From positions 1 through 5,418 of the forward strand of contig JAQSXD010000290.1 in assembly GCA_029266295.1 (NCBI GenBank): a stretch of DNA of 5,418 nt, given 5' to 3'. The position numbers were made by a program, and so were the translations under genes. Under the pieces are notes generated by a model that saw nothing but the letters and a program-made list of their open reading frames with translations, was not told the origin of the DNA and did no database searches. This DNA is from Bacillota bacterium. Its GTDB lineage: Bacteria; Bacillota; Clostridia; Peptostreptococcales; Anaerovoracaceae. Shown here piece by piece: positions 1 through 5,418 of the stretch (positions are counted from its first letter, which is position 1; every line of letters starts with the position of its first letter).

Positions 1-120
1 AAGCGCCTCCGAGACTCTGATCTGCATTACGCCATAGCTAAGGGGCATTAAAACCAGTGTTAATGTTGCATAAACAGCCGCAATCACTGCCGCTTGAAGC
101 ATGAATTTTGTACTTTTCAT
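1..120 (-). CDS. queT: QueT-family ECF transporter S component, 5' part only
   Basis: This is the first 40 codons of a minus-strand gene; the rest lies beyond the left edge. The protein opens with a Lys-containing start and a hydrophobic helix (residues about 7-28), followed by the segment SYGVMQIRVSEAL (about 28-40). The Tyr-Gly...Gln-x-Arg-Val-Ser-Glu-Ala-Leu pattern is characteristic of the QueT family, membrane S components that bind queuosine precursors and work with an EcfA/EcfT energising module. Family members are roughly 160-170 residues, so about three quarters is missing here. The ATG at 120..118 is preceded by AGAGGA at 131..126 with 5 nt spacing, and that site overlaps the ecfT stop codon. 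Only 10 nt separate it from ecfT, so it is very probably cotranscribed and perhaps translationally coupled. The substrate is inferred from family membership, not shown by the sequence. Confidence 0.88.
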   Translation of the reverse strand, partial: MKSTKFMLQAAVIAAVYATLTLVLMPLSYGVMQIRVSEAL

Positions 121-130
121 ATTAATCCTC

Positions 131-955
131 TTATAGGAAACGGATGAGCCAATGGAATAGCCCTTGTGCCTGTGCGATGATCATCACAAGGTAAAGAACA
201 ATCAGGGCACTGGCAGCCGCATCCTTCTTTTTCAATTTCATACCATTCATTCTCGTCCTATGGCTGCCACCACGGTAGCACCGTGCTTCCATCGCCATCG
301 CAAGATCCTGTGCAATCCGAAATGCACTGATAAACAGCGGTACAAGCAGCGGAATCAGGCTTTTAGCCCGATTGATCAAATTTCCGCTTTCAAAATCAGC
401 ACCTCTGGCCATCTGCGCTTTCATAATTTTATCGGTCTCTTCAAGAAGTGTAGGGATAAACCGGAGTGCAATGGTCATCATCATTGCCAGCTCATGCGCT
501 GGAACGCCTATCTTCTGAGCGGGGCTCAATAGCTTTTCAATCCCGTCGGTTAGGTTAATGGGTTTCGTGGCAAGGGTCAGCAGTGATGAGCCTATAATCA
601 GAAGCACAAGGCGGCTTCCCATAAAGAGTGCGTTATAAAGGCCTTCCCTTGAAATTGTAAGAAAGCCCAGCGTTAAAAGCGGAGTCCCCTTGGTCATAAA
701 CATATTGATTGTAAAGGTAAATACAATGATCAAGAAGATCGGTTTTAAGCCCTTTAAAATAAACTTCAGTGGGACACCGGATACTCCAATAATCAGCGCC
801 AGCGTAAGACTTACGGGAATATAGCCCCAGAAATCGCGTATTACAAACAGCGATATTATATAGGCAAACGTCCATATGATCTTAATTCTGGCATCCAACC
901 GGTGTATCCAGGAATCTCCCGGATAATACTGTCCTAAAGTGATATCACGTATCAT
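131..955 (-). CDS. ecfT: ECF transporter transmembrane coupling protein EcfT
   Basis: EcfT is the integral membrane coupling subunit of ECF importers. It links ATP hydrolysis by the EcfA pair to movement of the S component in the cytoplasmic membrane. From the ATG at 955 it is 274 aa, near the usual 265-270. It starts MIRDITLGQYYPGDS, followed by HRLDARIK, the typical EcfT N-terminus. Hydrophobic segments lie at about residues 26-41, 45-60, 72-87, 108-130 and 247-266. The two cytoplasmic coupling motifs are present: Ala-Arg-Gly in AQMARGADFESG (183-185) and Glu-Ala-Arg in AMEARCYRGG (223-225). These dock into the EcfA subunits. An upstream TTG at 970 would add five residues (MDDSY); ATG was preferred because the family start aligns there and GGATG lies 8 nt upstream. 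The gene follows ecfA by 23 nt (8 nt if TTG is used) and precedes queT by 10 nt. Confidence 0.95.
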   Translation of the reverse strand: MIRDITLGQYYPGDSWIHRLDARIKIIWTFAYIISLFVIRDFWGYIPVSLTLALIIGVSGVPLKFILKGLKPIFLIIVFTFTINMFMTKGTPLLTLGFLTISREGLYNALFMGSRLVLLIIGSSLLTLATKPINLTDGIEKLLSPAQKIGVPAHELAMMMTIALRFIPTLLEETDKIMKAQMARGADFESGNLINRAKSLIPLLVPLFISAFRIAQDLAMAMEARCYRGGSHRTRMNGMKLKKKDAAASALIVLYLVMIIAQAQGLFHWLIRFL

Positions 956-963
956 ATATGAAT

Positions 964-987
964 CATCCAATCAAATTATTATTTCCT
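964..987 (-). promoter_or_regulatory. Competing ribosome binding sites for the ecfT start
   Basis: Two candidate Shine-Dalgarno sites lie between ecfA and ecfT. AGGAAA at 987..982 is inside the last codons and stop of ecfA and sits 11 nt from a TTG codon at 970. GGATG at 968..964 sits 8 nt from the ATG at 955. Neither is a full consensus, so the start is not settled by sequence; the protein N-terminus favours the ATG. Confidence 0.45.
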
Positions 988-2748
988 ATTTTGAATGAGC
1001 AAATGCAGTTCTTCTTCTGCAGAGTCAATTTTTAGGATATCATGAGGAACCTCTATGCCTCTGTATCTAAGCGCCTTCATCAGCTCAGCAGCCGGCGGCA
1101 ATCCCAGTCCCAGGGTTTCCAGTCTATCCGCATTTGAGAACACCTCAGTTGGAGTTCCCATCATTGCCAGCTGACCCCGATCGAGGACAAGAACCTTATC
1201 AGCAAGGCGGGCGACATCGCCCATATTATGTGATACAAGGAGAATACTAATATTTTCTGCAATGTGAATCGTTTCAATCATTTTTAAAATATCAGCATGG
1301 GCTTTCGGGTCCAGCCCTGCAGTTGGCTCGTCCAGAATCAGGATTTGGGGTTTCATAGCAATGACCCCTGCAATCGCCACTCTTCTTTTCTGACCTCCTG
1401 ACAGCTCAAAAGGTGACCGCTGGGCGATTTCCTCATAATTGAGCCCCACCAGTTTGATCGCCTCAACGACCCGATTATCTGCCTCTTCCTGCGTCAATCC
1501 AAGGTTCAACGGTCCAAAGGCAACATCCTTATGAACGGTTTCCTCAAAAAGCTGATATTCTGGGTATTGAAAAACCAATCCAATTTTCCGGCGTATCTCT
1601 CTCATGGAAATATCCTTCGCCGTTATATCAATATCATTGATCACAATGCTTCCGGACTTGGCTTTAAGAAGGCCGTTCAGATGCTGTATCAAGGTCGATT
1701 TGCCTGAACCAGTATGCCCTATAATCCCAACGAAAGATCCTCGTTCAATTCGGAAACTGATATCCTTGATTGCGGCAGATTCATATGGCATGCCTTCACT
1801 ATATATATGTGTAAGATTCTTTACTTCAATCACAGGGTTTTCGTCCGTTCTAGCGGCAGTATTTGCATTGTTAGGTTGACGAACCTCTTTCACAATTGAA
1901 AGAGGTTTTATCGCTCTTTCTGCAATATAGTCTGCAAACTCTTCTGAACGAATGATACTTCCAGGGATCTCAATTCCCCGTTTTCTGAGTCGGTGCGCCA
2001 CATCTACTGCAAAGGGCACATCAAGACCAAGCTGCTTTATTTCTTCCGCATGGCCGTATACTTCTTCTGGGGTTCCATCTAATGTGACCCGTCCCTGTTC
2101 CATAATAATCACGCGATCAGCTCTTGCAGCTTCATCCATAAAATGTGTGATGAGAAGAATCGTAATTCCTTCCCGGTTGAGCTTTTCAATAATCTCCATA
2201 ACCTCTGCTCGGCCATGGGGATCAAGCATTGCAGTTGGTTCATCCAAAATGATACATTCCGGACGCATCGCAATCACACCGGCGATCGCTATCCGCTGTT
2301 TCTGACCGCCGGAAAGTAAGTGAGGTGCTTTTTTTCGTTCCTCATACATATTAACGGCATACAGGGAATCATCAACCCGCTGTCTTATTTCTCCAGGCTC
2401 AATCCCTAGATTTTCCGGGCCGAACGCCACATCATCTTCAACGATTGTTGAAACCAGCTGGTTATCGGGGTTTTGAAAGACCATTCCTGCGGCCTGACGG
2501 ATCTCCCACAGCTTAGTTTCATCTGCCGTATTGTAGCCCTTTACATAAATAGCCCCACCACTCGGAAGCAGCAAGGCATTAATATTTTTCGCCAGTGTGG
2601 ATTTACCGGATCCGTTTTTACCGATGATTACGGTGAAGCTTCCTCTCTCCACATCAATGCTGACATGATTAACAGCATATAACGGTTCCAGCTGATCCTC
2701 TCTCCTATATTGATATACCAGATCATCAATCTTGATCATTTCGTTCAT
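979..2748 (-). CDS. ecfA: Fused EcfA1-EcfA2 energy-coupling factor ATPase (two ABC domains)
   Basis: This 589-aa protein holds two complete ABC ATPases of the ECF type; most Firmicutes encode them as separate ecfA1 and ecfA2 genes of about 280 aa. Domain 1 (about 1-280): Walker A GKNGSGKST at 43-51, Q-loop Q92 in FQNPDNQ, signature LSGGQ at 145-149, Walker B ending in catalytic Glu170, D-loop MLDP, and H-loop His202. Domain 2 (about 305-589): Walker A GHTGSGKST at 344-352, Q394 in FQYPEYQ, LSGGQ at 449-453, catalytic Glu474, D-loop GLDP, and His507. FQNPDNQ/MLDP are EcfA1-like and FQYPEYQLFEETV/GLDP are EcfA2-like, so the order matches the usual operon order. Each half keeps its C-terminal extension (LGLDVPFAVDVAHRLRKRGI and LGLGLPPAAELMKALRYRGI). 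A polar linker (about 284-304) joins them. Both active sites look intact. The ATG at 2748 overlaps the upstream lipoprotein gene by 23 nt and has only a distant purine-rich site, suggesting coupled translation; ATG at 2739 is an alternative start. Confidence 0.96.
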   Translation of the reverse strand: MNEMIKIDDLVYQYRREDQLEPLYAVNHVSIDVERGSFTVIIGKNGSGKSTLAKNINALLLPSGGAIYVKGYNTADETKLWEIRQAAGMVFQNPDNQLVSTIVEDDVAFGPENLGIEPGEIRQRVDDSLYAVNMYEERKKAPHLLSGGQKQRIAIAGVIAMRPECIILDEPTAMLDPHGRAEVMEIIEKLNREGITILLITHFMDEAARADRVIIMEQGRVTLDGTPEEVYGHAEEIKQLGLDVPFAVDVAHRLRKRGIEIPGSIIRSEEFADYIAERAIKPLSIVKEVRQPNNANTAARTDENPVIEVKNLTHIYSEGMPYESAAIKDISFRIERGSFVGIIGHTGSGKSTLIQHLNGLLKAKSGSIVINDIDITAKDISMREIRRKIGLVFQYPEYQLFEETVHKDVAFGPLNLGLTQEEADNRVVEAIKLVGLNYEEIAQRSPFELSGGQKRRVAIAGVIAMKPQILILDEPTAGLDPKAHADILKMIETIHIAENISILLVSHNMGDVARLADKVLVLDRGQLAMMGTPTEVFSNADRLETLGLGLPPAAELMKALRYRGIEVPHDILKIDSAEEELHLLIQNRK

Positions 2749-3496
2749 CTACTTGAAAAACTCTCTTTCCTGATTCAGATACCAGCCAATCACAGGCATC
2801 GAAAAATTGTTTGCTCGTTGCTTTATCATTATAATCCAGTGTAAAATCTATGCTTTCCAGATATGTAAAATACTCAGTCAATGCCCAGGTTGTAGCAGCG
2901 TTCGGATATTTGCTCATATACGCCGAATATGCCGATTTCGCTGACTCTGAAAACGCATGAGTCTTATAATCAAAGATAGGTGTTCCGTTGGTTCCCATAA
3001 CTAGGGTAATCACGTAATTGGAATACATCCAGCTTAGGTCTTCCCGGATCTCTTTATTGGTCTTATTCTCCTGAATAAATGCATCTAATTCGTAAGTCCT
3101 CTGAAGCAATTCTTCCCAGCTAATTTTTAGCACCGTATCTACTACCATGGGGTTCAGCTGTTCTTTTTCTTTCAACCGATATAATCCACTCAGGGAAGGA
3201 GTGATAAACTTCTCGTACTGAGCGAGCCATTCCGTATAGTTAACCCCTTCAGGATTTGTGACTTCGATATATTGTTCAAGCCGAATCACCATATCATCAG
3301 CATATTCATCATCTACTTTGGGCAAAAACTGTTTCAGATATGTGTCAGCAGCGTTGATCGTCTCTTCAGATGCAGGCTCCTCAAGAATGGTCAAGAAATC
3401 ACCCAATATCTTCTCTTGGTTTTGTCTACATCCTGAGAATGTCCCAATGATCAATAAACTGATCAAAATTCCAGCTGTTGCTTTTTTCATTTTCAT
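2726..3496 (-). CDS. Unrecognised lipoprotein, first gene of the ECF operon
   Basis: This 256-aa protein is not recognised. The N-terminus is a lipoprotein signal: Lys residues at 2, 4 and 5, a hydrophobic stretch (about 7-20) and the lipobox F-S-G-C with the lipidated Cys at 23, so it should be anchored to the outer face of the membrane. The mature part is acidic, appears mostly helical, is rich in Tyr, Trp, Glu and Asp, and has no further membrane segment or known catalytic motif that I can see. The strong site GGAGG lies 4 nt from the ATG at 3496 and 10 nt from a second ATG at 3490, so translation could begin at either (MKMKK or MKK). Its 3' end overlaps the ecfA start by 23 nt. ECF importers bind substrate through a membrane S component and normally need no extracellular binding protein, so the role of this partner is open. 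It could also be a neighbour with an unrelated job. Confidence 0.85.
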   Translation of the reverse strand: MKMKKATAGILISLLIIGTFSGCRQNQEKILGDFLTILEEPASEETINAADTYLKQFLPKVDDEYADDMVIRLEQYIEVTNPEGVNYTEWLAQYEKFITPSLSGLYRLKEKEQLNPMVVDTVLKISWEELLQRTYELDAFIQENKTNKEIREDLSWMYSNYVITLVMGTNGTPIFDYKTHAFSESAKSAYSAYMSKYPNAATTWALTEYFTYLESIDFTLDYNDKATSKQFFDACDWLVSESGKRVFQVDERNDQD

Positions 3497-3500
3497 TCGA

Positions 3501-3505
3501 CCTCC
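3501..3505 (-). promoter_or_regulatory. Ribosome binding site of the lipoprotein gene
   Basis: GGAGG on the minus strand is a near-perfect Shine-Dalgarno core, 4 nt from the ATG at 3496 and 10 nt from the ATG at 3490. It is the strongest site in the operon, fitting its place at the head of the transcript. The two spacings flank the usual optimum, so the start is ambiguous by two codons. Confidence 0.8.
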
Positions 3506-3536
3506 AAACGAAACGCACCCCTGCCTGATGCACTTT

Positions 3537-3565
3537 ATTATAACCCATTAATGGCTGTAATTCAA
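3537..3565 (-). promoter_or_regulatory. Sigma-A type promoter of the lipoprotein-ecfA-ecfT-queT operon
   Basis: Read on the minus strand, a -35 element TTGAAT (3565..3560, four of six consensus bases) is followed by a 17-nt spacer and a perfect -10 TATAAT (3542..3537). Transcription would start near 3530, giving a leader of about 33 nt before the ATG at 3496, enough for the GGAGG site but little else. A second, poorer pair further upstream (TTGAAA and TATAGA with a 15-nt spacer) is less likely. No terminator-like hairpin is visible between the operon genes. Confidence 0.75.
3545..3554. promoter_or_regulatory. 10-bp palindrome in the promoter spacer, possible operator
   Basis: CCATTAATGG is a perfect 10-bp inverted repeat lying wholly between the -35 and -10 elements of the operon promoter, where a bound repressor would block RNA polymerase. 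A 10-bp palindrome can arise by chance in AT-rich DNA and no matching regulator gene is in the window, so operator function is inference from position only. Confidence 0.3.
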
Positions 3566-3612
3566 CTCTATAAGGGAAATGTATATTTTTCAAATCTAGA
3601 TACAGATATATA

Positions 3613-3642
3613 TTGTAATTAATACCAATATAATTATATAAT
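3613..3642 (+). promoter_or_regulatory. Candidate promoter for the rightward lipoprotein gene
   Basis: On the plus strand TTGTAA (3613..3618, four of six consensus bases) is followed by an 18-nt spacer and a perfect TATAAT (3637..3642). The surroundings are very AT-rich, so a -10 match is cheap; another TATAAT at 3629..3634 has no good -35. If used, transcription would start near 3649 and leave a leader of about 124 nt before the ATG at 3773. A small inverted repeat GAATG/CATTC (3644..3658, 5-nt loop) straddles the predicted start. Confidence 0.4.
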
Positions 3643-3772
3643 GGAATGCAAGTCATTCTTATGATTCACCTGTATTGCAAGGCAAATGAGAAAGAAAACA
3701 ACTCTGCCAGTCAATAGAAAATCCTACTCATAACGAAATACGTAGCAATCCCACGATAGAAAGGAAGAAGGA

Positions 3773-5362
3773 ATGAAGAAAAATTTAGCAATAATACTCA
3801 GCATCATCATGGTAGCAGTATCCTTTACGGGCTGCTCACAGGCGGAGCGGGGTTACCTTAACATGAGCAGGCAACTAGCGATATCTGAAGTATATCAGAC
3901 TTCAGGTTCGGTTTCACTGGAACTTGATTTTGATGCACTGGCTGCTCTGACAGACAAAACCATGGCGCAAATCACGCAAGACGACGAGTATGATTCCGTT
4001 GTAGAAGTCACAGACGAGTTTTCAAAATTAGGTTTAAAAGGGACAAATAAATTTGAGATTAAATACGACATGATTGTTGATATGAAAAGCAAAGTCTCCA
4101 TTTGGACTGATTTCGACTTGAAATACAATAATAAAATGTATGAAATGGGTGATATTTATTTTCATGAAGAAAAAGGTCTCTACGTTTCAAAAGATCTTTT
4201 GATCAACTTATATGATTTATTAAGGGATTTAAAAATTCAAGCATGGGATTCCTATTTTTTCAGCGAGGACTACCGTAACGAACTGCTAAAAGCCCTGGGA
4301 ACAGAAGAGTATATTTACACGGGTGATTTTTTAGAGTTAACGAATGAAAGCGATAACATCGATGGAGCTGAAACAAATCCTCTGATACAAAATGCAGAAC
4401 TATATGATGCTGTCTTCAAGTTGATTGAAACGACGTTCTCTGGTTTTACGACAGGAACAGCCAGTCAGATCAGCGGTGGATATAAAATTTCCCTAAACGG
4501 TACACAAGTTAAAAAGCTGATTCCAGATATTCTTCAATACTTGATTGACAACATTGGGAAAGTGATTACCGCATATAAAGACTATACAACAATACTTTTG
4601 GATGCGCTTCCAGAGGCAACGGAGGAAGAAAAGTCTATACAATATCAATCATTAGACGAGATTTCAAGTCCGAACAGTAAAATCATGATATCCTCTTATC
4701 TGGCAATGGCGAAGCAGATGTTTATTGAAGCCGATAAAGCTGGTTACCTGAATGCTCTTAACGGATTCAGCTATAACGAAACACTAAAAAAATCAGGCAC
4801 TAAATATACCGCCTCTCAGGATATTATGTTGAAAGATGGTGCTATAACAGTATTTTCATTAAAAAAGCAGGCAGATATCATTAACAATCCAAATGAAATT
4901 AAAATTCCCAACATGCCTGAATCAAGACGCACCTTTGATGATGTGAGTGAAGCAATCGATTCCATTGAAAACAAAATTAATCCAGTGATCGGCGCGAGTA
5001 TTGAGTGGTGGAATGACGATTACGACTATGGTTACGAGGAGATCTCAATAGAGTATCATCGTGCTAAAGCAAGTCCCTTCTCCTCCCTATCAGAATTTTC
5101 CTATGAGCCTTATTTCATAAAAGACAAACGTCTTTATGTGCCTATGCGCAGCATTGCTGAGAAACTTGGAGAAAAAGTTGAATGGGATCAAAAGTCTAAA
5201 ACTCCTTATGTGATTCGATCCGGTAAGCAAATGAAACTGGAAGGGATCATGAAAGATGGTATCACCTATATTAAAGTGGTTGATTTCGAAAAATTGGGTT
5301 ACTCTGTCACATATGAATATGATAAAGAGTGGGGTCTCCATACCGCTTATATCTCAAAATAG
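3773..5362 (+). CDS. Lipoprotein with C-terminal copper amine oxidase N-terminal-like stalk domain
   Basis: This 529-aa protein begins with a lipoprotein signal (MKKN, hydrophobic 5-18, lipobox F-T-G-C with Cys21), so it is probably a lipid-anchored surface protein. The C-terminal part (about 445-529) carries the pattern of Cu_amine_oxidN1 domains: RLYVPMRSIAEKLGEKVEWD at 453-472, then a second strand-rich unit with YIKVVDFEKLGYSVTYE at 499-515. In this family the domain is a small structural module common in clostridial and Paenibacillus surface proteins; no amine oxidase catalytic domain is present, so enzymatic activity should not be assumed. Residues about 35-400 alternate strand-like and helical stretches and match nothing I can name. 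A short Trp/Asp/Tyr-rich piece (411-421, EWWNDDYDYGY) precedes the domain. AAGGA at 3761..3765 lies 7 nt from the ATG. It appears to be a single-gene unit, divergent from the ECF operon and ending just before a hairpin. Confidence 0.88.
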   Translation: MKKNLAIILSIIMVAVSFTGCSQAERGYLNMSRQLAISEVYQTSGSVSLELDFDALAALTDKTMAQITQDDEYDSVVEVTDEFSKLGLKGTNKFEIKYDMIVDMKSKVSIWTDFDLKYNNKMYEMGDIYFHEEKGLYVSKDLLINLYDLLRDLKIQAWDSYFFSEDYRNELLKALGTEEYIYTGDFLELTNESDNIDGAETNPLIQNAELYDAVFKLIETTFSGFTTGTASQISGGYKISLNGTQVKKLIPDILQYLIDNIGKVITAYKDYTTILLDALPEATEEEKSIQYQSLDEISSPNSKIMISSYLAMAKQMFIEADKAGYLNALNGFSYNETLKKSGTKYTASQDIMLKDGAITVFSLKKQADIINNPNEIKIPNMPESRRTFDDVSEAIDSIENKINPVIGASIEWWNDDYDYGYEEISIEYHRAKASPFSSLSEFSYEPYFIKDKRLYVPMRSIAEKLGEKVEWDQKSKTPYVIRSGKQMKLEGIMKDGITYIKVVDFEKLGYSVTYEYDKEWGLHTAYISK

Positions 5363-5383
5363 GCTCGCTAAAGGGGCAAAATC

Positions 5384-5418
5384 GAGAACTTGCACGTTTG
5401 TGCAAGTTCTCTTCGTTT
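5384..5418 (+). terminator. Probable rho-independent terminator
   Basis: A perfect 12-bp stem (GAGAACTTGCAC at 5384..5395 with GTGCAAGTTCTC at 5400..5411) closes a GTTT loop and is followed by TTCGTTT at the window edge. It begins 21 nt after the stop codon of the stalk-domain lipoprotein gene. The T tract is interrupted by CG and may continue past the window. The A-rich stretch at 5378..5381 just before the stem could give weak termination from the opposite strand. Confidence 0.78.

Noticed and set aside
164..532. Plus-strand open frame of 122 codons
   Set aside because: It lies antisense within ecfT, whose protein has clear family motifs. Its product is Cys/His-rich with no recognisable pattern, as expected from a shadow frame.
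633..875. Minus-strand open frame of 80 codons
   Set aside because: It overlaps ecfT in another frame on the same strand, with no ribosome binding site and no recognisable protein features.
1604..2305. Several plus-strand open frames across the ATPase gene
   Set aside because: All are antisense to the conserved ABC motifs of ecfA, with low-complexity Ser/Ile-rich products typical of reverse frames.
979..2748. Possible assembly error joining two ecfA genes
   Set aside because: The frame is continuous through a plausible polar linker, there is no repeated DNA at the junction, and the two halves differ as EcfA1 and EcfA2 do. A real fusion is the simpler reading, though reads were not available.
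3258..3551. Plus-strand frame of 97 codons antisense to the lipoprotein gene
   Set aside because: It is the reverse shadow of the signal-peptide region; there is no start context or domain.
3601..3642. AT-rich alternating tract as a possible replication or recombination site
   Set aside because: There are no iterated boxes, direct repeats or att-like flanks; UP-element or promoter AT-richness between divergent genes explains it.
3426..3656. Minus-strand frame of 76 codons over the lipoprotein start and the intergenic region
   Set aside because: It runs through the operon promoter and the signal peptide in a different frame, and its product has no family features.

Overview
The window looks like chromosomal DNA from a low-to-moderate G+C Gram-positive anaerobe, most likely a member of the Clostridia. 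The reasons are the Firmicutes-type ECF (energy-coupling factor) transporter proteins, strong AGGAGG-like ribosome binding sites, two lipoproteins with short signal peptides, and a C-terminal stalk domain of the copper amine oxidase N-terminal type. No closer placement is possible from the sequence alone.

Left and centre (1..3496, minus strand): four genes read right to left as one compact operon. First is an unrecognised 256-aa lipoprotein. It overlaps by 23 nt a 589-aa double ATPase in which EcfA1 and EcfA2 are fused in one chain. Next come the transmembrane coupling protein EcfT and the first 40 codons of QueT, the substrate-binding S component for queuosine precursors, which runs off the left edge. 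Together they would form an ECF-type vitamin/micronutrient importer: the fused EcfA hydrolyses ATP, EcfT transmits the movement, and QueT binds substrate in the membrane. The other S components of the cell may share the same module.

Divergent intergenic region (3497..3772): it contains a convincing sigma-A type promoter for the operon, with a perfect -10, a 17-nt spacer and a 10-bp palindrome inside the spacer. It also holds an AT-rich stretch with a plausible but weaker promoter facing right.

Right (3773..5418, plus strand): a single 529-aa lipoprotein with a C-terminal Cu_amine_oxidN1-like domain, followed by a 12-bp perfect hairpin that is probably its terminator.

No RNA genes, CRISPR array, insertion sequence or phage feature was seen. 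The most notable points are the fused EcfA1-EcfA2, the translational overlap of an unknown lipoprotein with an ECF ATPase gene, and the direct linkage of queT to a complete energising module.
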